A stretch of DNA of 64,000 nucleotides from Inonotus obliquus. Its lineage: Eukaryota > Basidiomycota > Agaricomycetes > Hymenochaetales > Hymenochaetaceae. The number at the start of each line of letters is the position of its first letter. Within the stretch, counting starts at the first letter, position 1. Below, in pieces: positions 37,153 to 47,838 of the stretch. Under the pieces are notes generated by a model, which saw only the letters and a program-made list of their open reading frames with translations, was not told the origin of the DNA and did not search any database. The translations under genes were made by a program, and so were the position numbers. The DNA lies in assembly GCA_032164295.1 (NCBI GenBank), contig JAJHTX010000002.1, positions 434,001 to 498,000 of the forward strand, in the 5' to 3' direction.

Positions 37153-39426
37153 TTACTGAGACAGTTGCTTGATCTTTGTAATGATCGCTGAAACAAATAG
37201 AAAAGTCAGCACATAGAACAGATAAATAAGATGTGGAAAGGAAGAAGAGACGTACATTCTGGGTCGAGGCCTTGGTGCGGGATTTGCTCCTGCAGTCCAC
37301 CACAGCCCTCCTTGATGGTGCCCAAGTAGGCAAACTTTGGATGGAGGCTACGCTCGAGGAGCCATGAACCGAATTTTGAACCGAGCTGATCGATGCAAAT
37401 AAAAATCAGTAATGGTACTTAAAATCTTAGAAAGCAAGGCTACGTACACCAGTCTTCTGGTTCTGCGACTCGACGATAAGGACGAATGGACTGGAGCCGA
37501 TCTTCTTGATCATCTCTTCATCGACGAGGTTAAGCGTCGGCTTGTTAATCAAACCAACGTCGATGCCGAGCTTGCGACTGCGCAACACAGCATCATATGC
37601 GCGGTACAGCATCTCACCGAACGAGACAACGTATCCCGCTGTACCATCGACGATGACTTCATCCTTTCCAGGTACGAATTCATAGCCGTCGCCGAAGAAT
37701 TTGGAACCATCTGGCTTGAGGATGAATGGCACTTTCGCACGAGTCGAGAAGACGAAACGAACGCCACGTTCGAAGAAGACGCGTTTGACGATGGCGTCCA
37801 TCTGCAACGCATCGCCAGGCATGTAGAGCCATGATTGGCTGTCCGTCAGACCGTTGTCACCAAAGAAATTATTAACACCGAAGTGGCAAGTGTTGTCGGC
37901 CATCTCGTCCACTAACCATGATTAATCAATTACAGGGAAACAAACATATACCTTGATTTGCTACTCACCGCCGGAATGTGAGAAATGGCAAAGGACGTTA
38001 CAGTTGTTCAGGCGAGCCATCGTGACTTCAGAGATGACCATCTCCAAGAACGCAGCGAACGTTGAGAAGACGCCAAATTTTCCCTCCTGGAAACCGAAAC
38101 CTGCAGCAGCAGAGAAATTGCCACGCTCCATGATACCAGACGGGAGGAAGACCTCTGGGTGCTTCTGATGGATGACCTTAAGTCCCGTAGAGCCCTCGAG
38201 ATCAGAGTCAACGACTAGAACTCGCTTCGCGTTCTCCTCTTTCGAGTACCCGTCAAGTACGCGGGATACAGCCTCACCGAACTCAACACGCGTTGCGGCA
38301 TTCTCGCGTGACGAACCCTCGTAGATGTACGGGATGCTCGTTGGTTTGATGTTAAGGAGAATATCAGAAGCAATAGCGGGTGGATAGCCCCGCGACTCGA
38401 GATATTGAATTGCAGCTTTGACCGGAATAACATCGTGCCCATGAGTAGAGCCTTCAATAGAAGCGATACCTGGGGCCATTTTACGCTTTGATACAACGGC
38501 AGCAGGACCGTTATACGCGATGATTTCGGCGATAGCACCCCATAGTGCATCAATGTCTTCTCCGTGAACAGTGACGACCTTCAGACCGTGGCCTTCAAGG
38601 GTCTTTGAAATATCGTAACCCTTAAGGTATTGGCTTGGGTGACCAGCAATCGTCACGTCGTTATCGTCAACAAGGATCTTGACGTTAAGACCCTGTGCGA
38701 CAGCAAGACGCGCAGCCTCAGCATCATTACCCTCTTGCTGTGAACCATCCGAGCCGAGCATGAATACAGTTTTATCTCGGTTAGCGAGTGCGACACCGTT
38801 GACCAATGGCCACATATGTCCAAGACGACCTGAGGAGAATTTCACGCCTGGAGTAAGGCCGAGCTCGGGATGGCCCGGAAGCTTTGAATATGCAGCACGG
38901 TAGTGCAGAAGATGTTCGGCGGGCAATGACCCTTCGAGAGTAGAAAGGAGATATTGCGTCGCAACTCGGTGCCCTTCGTAAAAGATATTAATATATTAAG
39001 ATAATCTTGTGTAAGTCGTAGCATGCATACCAGCCTCATCGAATACCACAGGGTGAAACTTGTCGCTGAAGTTAAAGAGAGAAAGGAGAATAGCAACTTC
39101 TGGCACCGTGTCATAGGCACCACCTGAAAAAAAGAGGAATCAGCTTACAGTAAGACGTGGACTATATGCGCATGATATGCATACCTGTGTGACCACTTAC
39201 GCCGCGGGCGGCACCGGTTGCGGTGAAAAGGACAATAGCATCACGCAAAAGCTGTATGTTGTCTTTGAGTGTTTGGCGCTGCTCGTCGGTGAGCTGTGGT
39301 TTTGACGGGTCAAGCTTGATGCTGGTATCGTTCACACATCAGTAATGCATCGTCATCGTTATTGGCGCAAGCATACTTTTTGAACTTTGAGAGGTCAATT
39401 GGGAACTTTGACTCTGCACCTGGCAT
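37153..39426 (-). CDS. Transketolase-family thiamine-diphosphate enzyme
   Basis: Transfers two-carbon units between sugar phosphates; a cytosolic pentose-phosphate role is expected for true transketolases. N-terminus MPGAESKFPIDLSKFKK, then after an intron DPSKPQLTDEQRQTLKDNIQ and GVSGHTGGAYDTVPE. The diphosphate/Mg site is seen in FMLGSDGSQQEGNDAEAARL followed by KILVDDNDVT, preceded by GRLGHMWPLVNGVALAN. The middle domain contains RVEFGEAVSRVLDGY, VLVVDSDLEGSTGL, GIMERGNFSAAAGF (catalytic Glu region) and FSTFAAFLEM. The C-terminal part includes SFGEMLYRAYDAVLRSR and FVLIVESQNQKTG. The GHTGG form differs from the GHPGA of yeast Tkl1, so it belongs to a divergent subgroup; a related donor specificity is possible. 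Roughly 700 residues, intact. Confidence 0.82.
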
Positions 39427-40143
39427 TTCTATCGAAGAGTAGTGAATATGAGGAGTGGTGGGTAGATGGTGGGTGGTGGGCAAGAGACGACAACGAGCGC
39501 GACGGCAACAGAGCTTTATCGACGGCTCGGCCCGCATGTTTCCATCATCCGGCTAATCGCAGGGCGTACGTGAGAAATTCCCACAGTTTTATTTTGTAAT
39601 CTAATTTGTTACCGTCTTGGTCCTTCACTACAAACGGTTCGCTGGGTCTCACAATCTCTCAAAAATACGTCTAAAGCCAGTCAATCTGTCCCACGTCTCA
39701 TAGCGACTTTGACTTCATGCACAAGAGCGCTCAAGCCGGTGGTAGATTTGGTACTAAAAGGGGGACATTGTGTACCTTATTCCTTGTCTGTCATTGGTTA
39801 CTCCCCATCGTTTGGACATTGATGAGAAGGCCGCCGGATAACCGAAAGAAAATGCAGATATCCGCCCGACCGATGAATCAGGGAGATAGACAAGCATCAC
39901 GTTTCTTCACGTGCGTCCTTTCATTTGCTCAACATGCTTGGTACCTTTCAGTTCCATGTTCTTTTTACGGTATATTTCCGAAGAAAGTCCTATAGTCCTT
40001 TGCGCGAAAGGATGGCCTTGCGACCTGCTGTGGGTTCTCGGGCCCGAAGGTGAAATACCATGCGCATATCCAGTCGGGTGGCCATCCGCTTGGCCCAGCG
40101 ATAAGAAGCTTACATTGCTTAACGTTACTGTACAATCATACGC
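39427..40143. other. Intergenic, nothing recognised
   Basis: Upstream of the transketolase gene. No convincing gene; presumably contains its promoter. Confidence 0.45.
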
Positions 40144-40391
40144 TCAAACCCGCATTAAGCTTGATAGCTGCGTCTCCTCATGCATGAATTTCTATAACGT
40201 ATTAGCTTTTTTTGGACTGGCTGTGTGTCCTTTTCCAGCTTGCTTACCTTCCAGACCACAGCGGCAGGTATTGCGGCCGTTCCAAGCGGATATCTCAAAT
40301 TCATTTTGTTCTTCAATTCTTCAATTTGATTCTTCAAAACGAATGGTAGCGTGATCAGCTTCGCGGAATCCAACAACTTGAATGCGGCCAT
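40144..40391 (-). CDS. Candidate small two-exon protein (about 55 residues)
   Basis: Exon 40248-40391 reads MAAFKLLDSAKLITLPFVLK followed by NQIEELKNKMNLRYPLGTAA and IPAAVVWK, ending at a good GTAAGC donor. An 80-nt intron ending in GCAG joins it to LSSLMRV and a stop at 40144-40146. An upstream GTAAGT...CCAG pair right before the ATG may be an intron in the 5' leader. The protein mixes an amphipathic helix with a weakly hydrophobic end and has no recognised family. Good splice signals and sensible composition argue for a real gene; the short length argues for caution. Confidence 0.38.
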
Positions 40392-40746
40392 AGCTCCTGG
40401 TACGAGCAAGAAATGATGGTAGGTCGACTTACATATTCACTAACAAATCAACCCGATTGAACTAGAATAGAAGCTGATAAGAACTGGATTACTTCAAATT
40501 CGCCTGTACCCAATAGCGACCCACTCGAACTTTAATCCATTTGAGAGCAGGATTTAATTGAAGGCGAAGGTTGGTTTGGTAAAAAGGAATTGCGCAGACA
40601 GCACGTTGTGTATCACTTATGTAATAGCCAGATCACCTGATCGTGTAACGTAAAACTGTACAGCAATGACGTGACTTTCTTTGTCACAATACTGTGCCAT
40701 CGAGTTTTGGAGTGAAGTGCACATCCTCAAGACCAAAACTAAAGCA
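40392..40746. promoter_or_regulatory. Divergent upstream region between small gene and RPL7
   Basis: About 350 bp between the two divergent starts; should hold the ribosomal protein promoter. No defined motif was identified. Confidence 0.4.
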
Positions 40747-41886
40747 ATGGCGCCCTCAACGACGTGCGTAGCACTTTCTATGAAAGAACAGAAGTTTTTT
40801 CTGACAGATATTCTTCTACAGTGTTCCGAGCGCTGCTGTGTGTATTCATTGTCTCTATGAACGAGGATGAGATAAACTGACAGAAGTAACTTGGGATGTG
40901 GATAGGACATTGAGGTGCCAGAGACGCTCCTCAAGAAGCGAAAGCAGAACGAGAAGGCGCGTGAGGAGCGCCTTGCTGCTGCGACGGCTGCTCGCAAGGT
41001 ATGTTTGTGCATTGTATTCTCTTATACAACTTTCTCCATTTGTTTTTTTTTCGACGTGATGCATACCTACCAACGACGAATGGCTAGACAAACCGTCTGT
41101 GCTGCCATCAAACAATACCATCTTTCGGGACTGATTCTTTTCATACTTAACCTCTTCGTAATGAAAACTTGAACCATGACGCTAATTGATTCTCTAATCA
41201 GGCACGAAAAGCAAAGCGAAAGGTGATATTTAAGCGTGCTGAGGCATACGTGAAGGAGTATCAAGCAAAGGAGCGGGAAGAGGTCCGCGTCAGGCGAGCT
41301 GCTCGTACTTCTGGTGACTTCTTTGTCCCAGCGGAACCAAAAGTCTACTTCGTCATCCGTATCCGGGGTATCAACGAAATCGCACCCAAACCGCGCAAGA
41401 TCCTCCAGCTTCTCCGTTTATTGCAGATCAACAATGGTGTATTCGTGAAGGTTACAAAGGCGACTCAGCAGATGCTCCGTCTGGTTGAGCCGTATGTCAC
41501 TTATGGGTAAGTTTTACACTACGTCTATATTCTCGTTGTGTTTAATTCCAACATCGATTTATAGCGAGCCTAACCTCAAATCCGTCCGTGAGCTCATCTA
41601 CAAGCGTGGCTACGGAAAAGTCAACAAACAACGCGTCCCACTCGCCTCTAATGCCGTCATCGAAGAAGCACTCGGCAAATACGATATCCTCTGCGTCGAA
41701 GACCTCGTACACGAAATCAGCACCGCCGGTCCTCACTTCAAACAAGCCGCAAACTTCCTTTGGCCATTCAAGCTTTCAAACCCAACTGGTGGATGGCGCG
41801 AGAGGAAGTTCCGTCATTTCGTTGAGGGTGGTGATCATGGTAACCGTGAGAGCAACATCAACAAACTCATTCACCAGATGAACTAG
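40747..41886 (+). CDS. RPL7: 60S ribosomal protein L7 (uL30)
   Basis: Structural protein of the large cytosolic ribosomal subunit. Spliced reading: [59 protein letters not shown], the core [20 protein letters not shown] and [18 protein letters not shown], then [44 protein letters not shown] and [15 protein letters not shown], ending [10 protein letters not shown]. Five exons; the first two are very small (17 and about 18 nt), the usual fungal ribosomal-protein pattern with early introns. Length and composition are normal. The start at 40747 gives the conserved short N-terminus. Confidence 0.95.
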
Positions 41887-42398
41887 ACGATATGCCTCGA
41901 TTCGTTGAAGTTGTTTCTGTGATAGGAGATGTATGGGTCAGTTGGGATAGGTTGCTGATAACCTGTTTGTATGGCTATGAGAATGACTATGATTGCCTTT
42001 ATCGATTGTATGCATACTTCTCTACCATGCATCCGAAAATACAAAACGTTGTCTCCATCAAGCAACTTGGCAATTCTACCATAGCGAGGTGGCGAATAAT
42101 TCAGACAATGGACCTCGCACTCAGCTTTAGAGACACATTCGCCTATCTCATATACTCTACACAGGAAGAAAAATCACAGACTAAGCAGTAAACACAAGGA
42201 AACTGGGTAATGGAATGAAATGAATATGGCTGGACAAAAACAATAAGTGAGATGGAGACAAATGGCGGACGGCTTCCAGAAGAAAGAATGCGCGAAATGT
42301 AACTCGAATAACTGGGGAGACTCAGTATTATACAAGTCCGTATATCACCTCAAGGATAAAGAGCAGGGACGAAATACGATTATTGTACAATAACAGCG
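41887..42398. other. Convergent intergenic region
   Basis: Between the 3' ends of RPL7 and the LisH gene. A plus-strand open frame at 41892-42191 has no recognisable feature and lies in expected 3' untranslated sequence. Confidence 0.45.
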
Positions 42399-43679
42399 TT
42401 AGGAACTGTCCAAGAATTGGCGCAGGCTGAAAGGTGGACAAGCCTGTGTTCTCTACATTCGGGATATTAAGATCATTCTCTTCCTCAACTGACGTACGAA
42501 TTACTTACCTCTTGGTCCACTTTGTCAGCTTTCTCTGTCTTCACAGGTAATGGCCTTGCTTGCGGTGGAGGCTGCTGTTGACTTAGAACCTCGTTGGGGA
42601 GGATGCTTCGCATTTGCGGAGTGATGGGAATACCGCTGTCTCGCATAATCGACATGACTGTGGCTGTCTGGCGCACATATAACTCGACGTGAGACGAAGC
42701 AGGTTTGCCCATATGATCTAATGACGACACCAATCAGTTGTCGACTTAGAGATGGAGACTAAACTTCTAGACTCACATAAAATCGCACTATTCACTTGAT
42801 TCGCAACGGCTTCGCGCTGCTCCTGGGATAAATATTTCGAAATCGGACTCTTCTCAGGTACGGCATAGGCTAGCAAACCGCCGACGGCATTCAGTTCTTT
42901 CCGGTATATCTCACGCTCGCGAGCGTCACGTAGAGATTCCACGGTTGCGTACAACCTTTGTGCACGGTGAAGCAAAGCTGTCTGATGAGTAGAATTCTCA
43001 TCGGCCGAACGATTCTGTCCATTGGACGAGATGCGTTTCGGATCCCCGGAGTAGATAAGCGGGACTGTCCGTGAAGCTTCGATAAAAGCGAGAATGCGGA
43101 GATTAAGCGCTATGTGAATGGGTTTCACTGAGAGCTGGGAGGTGTATTGAAGTCGCGAAAAAGGCGAAGAAACGGACGGTGGGCCCCTTGTAAAAGGTGA
43201 AGCATCGAAATCGTTCTCTTGTAGAACGGCCGGGAAATATGTATTAAGTAATTGTGTGGCCTCCTCCGGACGACCAGATAGAATGTGGACCTTGATTTCT
43301 TGGAGAATTCGGGGTGAGACAGGTTCAAGGCTATCATAGCGCAATGACTTACCTCTTCGCCGGCGAACCGCCTCCATAGCTAATTCACTTAATGCGGGAT
43401 CTTCCCGCTCGTTTGTAGTCGTAACTCCTTCCATCGGCTGACCATTCGCCCCCTCCAAACTCGTGTCACTCGCAAGGCCTTCCTGGATTTCATTCGCATG
43501 CACGACAGCAGCCGATTCGGATGCAAACGCACACGCAGTGTCTATATACGCGTTATGGAGGAGGTAATCAAGTACGAGCTCCCGCTGATAGGATCAAGAC
43601 CGTCAACAGACTAAACATGGTACAAGGGCTTTAAGCCTACCAATTGTTGCGGGGAAGGCTCAAATGCTCGCGTCGCCAT
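42399..43679 (-). CDS. LisH-CTLH/CRA domain protein (RanBPM/GID-complex type)
   Basis: Helical dimerisation modules of this kind occur in the GID/CTLH ubiquitin ligase. The N-terminus is MATRAFEPSPQQL|RELVLDYLLHNAYIDTACAF, a LisH motif in which Leu, Tyr and Ala positions are conserved. CTLH follows: SPRILQEIKVHILSGRPEEA, TQLLNTYFPAVL. The CRA part runs IHIALNLRILAFIEASR, YATVESLRDARERE, VGGLLAYAVPEKSPISKYLS and REAVANQVNSAIL. A last stretch (DHMGKPASSHVELYVRQTAT and a Pro/Gln-rich tail) is spliced on after 42733. The final exon is ambiguous; one acceptor gives a stop at 42399, another would end further on. No SPRY domain is present, unlike RanBP9 itself, so it is a shorter relative. Confidence 0.78.
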
Positions 43680-44117
43680 CTTGCATCCACACTACGGGAT
43701 GATTCTTCTGATGAGACAGTTAACTGTAGTAGTCCACAATGAAGAGAGCTGGAAACATGAGCAGCGGTCGTGGCGAAGAATCAGCATAGATTACTGGATC
43801 CTCGGCCAGCGTTTGGGCTTCGTATATTGCACGTGACTTCCACCTCCGAGTTTCCCATTTTGGGTATATCAGCGATGATCCTGCGGAAAGCGCCGAAAAC
43901 CGCAATTGTAATTTAATTTATTTGTAAACCAGCTGTCGGCAGGAAACTCGGACACGTAGCAGAATGGCCCAAATCTCGGCTGTGCCTATTTGATTGGAGT
44001 TTACTATGGAAGGGCAGATATTATATAAAGTATGGACATAATAAGTCGACTACAGGAGAAGAAAAGGAATTGCTGGTACGGTGCTTGAACAGTGTATATG
44101 ATACAGTCATGGAATTA
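43680..44117. other. Upstream region of the LisH gene
   Basis: About 440 bp without a gene, ending at the left border of the TA-flanked element at 44118. Confidence 0.5.
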
Positions 44118-44591
44118 CAGTCGAACCTGTCTATAAGCATTGACCTCGGTGGACAGCTCGAGCAATACTTGTTGGGAGGTTATGCTTGTCCACATCTGAT
44201 ACCGCATTAGGACAAAGTTCCCATACACTATTTCGATCTTGCTCTGCCTCACAGTTTGCATTTAGGTATCTTTGAGCAGCCTCATCTAAGTGCTAAACAT
44301 ACAGTCACCATCACTGTATATATGAGGTGGGGTAAGAAAGATAACTAGTACTTTTTATTAACCAAATCAAGAAGATACAAACCACACAATCACATCAGTG
44401 CAATCACATGATCACCTCTGAACAAGCATTTCCATGCCAAATTTCTTGCCAAAATCTTAATGTCAACTCTTGTATAGAATTATGCTTATAGGACCCTGAA
44501 TTTCCTATCTACCGAGTCGGTGGAATGATTTTTCTATGCTTATGTAGAGGTTATGCTAATCCCTAGGTATGCTTATAGGCAGGTTCGACTG
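44118..44591. mobile_element. MITE with TA target duplication (Tc1/mariner/pogo type)
   Basis: A 474-bp element. The left end CAGTCGAACCTGTCTATAAG is matched in reverse complement by the right end (CTTATAGGCAGGTTCGACTG), with one mismatch across about 22 bp. TA flanks both sides (44116-44117 and 44592-44593), the target duplication of Tc1/mariner/pogo elements, whose termini often begin CAGT. The interior is AT-rich, has no coding capacity, and repeats the word ATGCTTATAG near the right end (about 44483 and 44568). It lies between the 3' end of the chromodomain gene and the promoter side of the LisH gene. Confidence 0.82.
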
Positions 44592-44718
44592 TACTACTAA
44601 TACAGTACTGAAATATCCGAATGTTGGCATTGAGAAGATTATTCGAGTCCAATAGCTCGTCCCTTTTCGGCACATCTTTCGTATAGTATCCTGTCAATGA
44701 CAGGGGCAAACTGTATAA

Positions 44719-47442
44719 TCACAGCTTTCCGGAGTCCAGAATTTTGTACGCCCATTGAAAGATGGCGTTGGGCAGTGGCGTTTTCCGATGAGCACAGCAC
44801 ATAATGTCGTTGACCAATTTCAGCAAAGAACTACGAGACATAACATGGTTAGAAAACTCAATAGGAGAATGACGCGAGACACGCACCAAGTTATCTCTCC
44901 CGAGCTCGTCCACAAATTTCGAGAACAATAAGCGTTGTTCTTCTGAACAGTCATCATCCAGAAGGAGACGAGCATTGGAACAGGCTTTTGCAACGCAATC
45001 GAAATTGAATGCGTCTCGAGGGAACAGCTTGCCCAGAGGTCCATCGAGTTCGCCAGGCTTAAGTAGCTCGCTCAGCTTAGGACCAACAATCGGCTTTCGT
45101 TCATCTTTCAAGATGACGGGAACTATAGCCGTACGACCAAGGCGGAGCGGTATGACGAGTTTGTCGGGTTTCGCAGGAGGACTGGAAACGGAAAATATAA
45201 TTTAGTGGAAATCATATACTTTAATGAGATAACACTGTCCACTCACTCTGGTTCATCATTGGAAGTTATAACAACCTTCTGAAGAATAGTTGCAGGGGTC
45301 CTTCAAGTATCTAAGCTCGTGAAATGATGGTCGGAGAATAGAGAGCTCTCACGGGACTCTGAAAACAGCTGGCTGTTTCCATACTGGAGTTTCCTCGACA
45401 ACGGCGGAATCGGCATTATACTGGGAGCCTCCACTGGAAGGTGTTTTTAGAGTTGTGAGGAATGAGATATAAAGTAAGATATTCACCTAATTACTGTCTG
45501 TAGAGACTTCCCGGAAGGACCCATCTCATCAATGGAGAAGTCGGGTAAATCTTCTGCGGCATCATCCACTCCGGAGAGTCTCAATAATTCCTCTACAGTC
45601 GGGGGAGGACCAGCGGGCGGCTTTTCAATGACCACAACGTCTTCGTCAGTCTCCAGGCTCCCAACAATATTGGCCGACGGTGCAAAATCTGGACTTGTGT
45701 CAATCGCAATCGAATCTTTGGGCTCAGGATCAGTTGACTCGCAATCAGAAATGGCAGAATCTCTGGCAGAGTCCAAAACTGAGGTAGGAGAAATGGTCGC
45801 CGCTTCTTGGGGAGTAGAACCGGTCGCAAGCGACTCTGATGCCGAAAAAATTGTGCGTGTTGGTGGTTCCCATGGAGAGGGAGGAACGACTACACTTCGA
45901 TGGCTTGTTAGTTTACCCTTCTCGAAAGTGAGAAGAGTGGGTTTATATCGTGTCTTGACCTGGTCGACGGAATTAGAAGAAGGCGCAGACGGTGCAGTCT
46001 GACTAGAAGTTCCCGCATTCGTTTGATACGAACCCTGTCCCTGGGAGCGTCCATAAACGCGCATCTCGACTGCCCTCTGGATGTCCGGATCGTCAATCAT
46101 CTTAACACGAGGAACAGGTCGTCCTTGACGAGTCAGCGCGAGCTTCGGTTTTTTGCTTTCCTCGGGCTTCTGTACTTGTTCCACGGTGGATGCTACCGCA
46201 GGTAAAGGCGCCAGTCTCGGCCTCTCAGGCGCAGCAGTCGTTGTCTTTATGGTCTCAGCCGGGACACCTTGTTCCTGCTCACTATTGTCATCTCCGCTGA
46301 ATAATGAACCAGCATGTGAGGATGCATCAGATACACTGCGTGGTTGTCAGCTGGCGCTCTCATGCACGGGATCTATTGCATACCTGTCCGCAGCTTCATC
46401 TTCATCACTCTCAATGTATGCCTTCCTTTTTTTCATGGCAGACTTCCTTAACATTTGGCTTGCATGCACTTTTATCCCTGGAGCATCTTCATCTTCATCA
46501 GACGAATCCATTGTTGAAAAGATACGGATCACTCTCTTCGATGCCGCGGCATTCGTGAGCGGAGAAGTGCTTATCTTCTTTGCACAAAACACACATTAAA
46601 TAACGAGAACTATAACAACATACAATACTCAGGACGCGCTCACTTTCTCGGGACCTAAGGCACCTACACTCGCCGAATCGCCACCTTCAACAGCGTCAGA
46701 TGTCTGCTGTGCTTCAGATTCTTTCGCTTCTTCCGTCATCTTTGCCTTATCGGCCTTCGATGGCCGACCACGCTTGCGTTTCGGCGCACCGTCAGCGGCC
46801 TTTGCGGGACGTTTCCTTCCGGACTTCGGTGACGCACTCTCGTCAGCTCCTTTCTGATCTTCATCATCATCACCTTCTGCGTTCACATCGCTCCAAGTAT
46901 CATCATCTGTCCTGACTCAGTCAACACCATGAGTCAGAGGAAGGGGAAGCTCACGAGGGGATAGTTCTTCCCGGAGTGAGAATAAACTGGCTTTGTATAC
47001 ATCCCGCCCTCCGGTATCGACCTTCTTCCAGAACTTCTCGATGAGCTGAGGCGAATTTTCAAAGGATTCAATGGGCTCCCAGCTAAGTTAAATTCAGAAT
47101 GGCAAAATGAACCTAATGTATAACCTGCTTCAACTTACCTGTTAGCCTTGTCAGTGTATCCCTTCCACTAAAATATTATCATGTCATTTCTGGCCCATTT
47201 GGGAGCCCTTGATAACAACAGACCTTCACAAGGAATTGCTAACAAGAGGTTCACATCCCAGGTCAAACTACTGATTTAACAAACAATATCTTACCCATAG
47301 GATTTTCCTCCCCCTCTTGTAGCTCACCCTTGCCTTAACTATGCGTTCTGAAGCGACAAAGGTCTCAGTTCAGCTTGAGCCAGGTGGTTTCGTTCCAGAT
47401 AGACATCTCACCAACTTCATATTCCTTGCTTGCTCTAGCCAT
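44719..47442 (-). CDS. Chromodomain protein with AT-hook-like motif
   Basis: Putative chromatin reader of methylated histone tails. N-terminus MARASKEYEV|VKARVSYKRGRKILW|QFLVK|WKGYTDKANSWEPIESF then ENSPQLIEKFW: a canonical chromodomain with aromatic-cage positions Tyr (EYEV) and Trp (WKGY). QFLVK is encoded by a 15-nt micro-exon (47224-47238). Downstream are acidic/Ser-rich segments, a GRP AT-hook-like core (KRKRGRPSKADK), DEDEDAPGIKVHASQMLRK, VPRVKMIDDPDIQRAVEMRV, and a conserved-looking C-terminal region (LLKPGELDGPLGKLFPRDAF ... NAIFQWAYKILDSGKL). Multiple short introns. Length roughly 700 residues, too long for a plain HP1 and lacking an obvious chromoshadow domain. Exact orthology not assigned. 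Confidence 0.78.
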
Positions 47443-47838
47443 TTTCAATGAGTTTTAATGCGCCACGCGTGGCCGCAGGGTCTGCAGCGCCGAGCAGCGA
47501 TAATAGTGCAGAAGTCAGTGAGCACAAGGATTAAAAGTCGTGTAACTCACGAATGATGATAGCTGCTGGCAGCAAGTTGAAAGTAGTCAGGTTATGATGA
47601 GAGGTCAATGGACCATGATGAGAAGAGCCAAGAGCCAAAACGACGCCCTATTATATAATCATCCCGTTTCTATCACGCACTTCCATATGGAGTATTTTCA
47701 CATAAAATCCAGATCTGATATGTATAGATAGCTAAGGGTAAGGGTATTACATGTGAAATAATGCTTTCTATGTACTATGTACAAATGTCTAGGAGAAACT
47801 TTTCTATCTGTCGAACGTTTTATGCAAGAAATGACGTT
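47443..47838. other. Intergenic, nothing recognised
   Basis: Contains the presumed promoter of the chromodomain gene and the 3' region of the next minus-strand gene. No motif assigned. Confidence 0.45.

Noticed and set aside
37412..37834. 140-codon plus-strand frame
   Set aside because: Antisense to the transketolase coding exons; a shadow frame.
45532..46002. 156-codon plus-strand frame
   Set aside because: Antisense shadow of the chromodomain gene's Ser/Asp-rich region.
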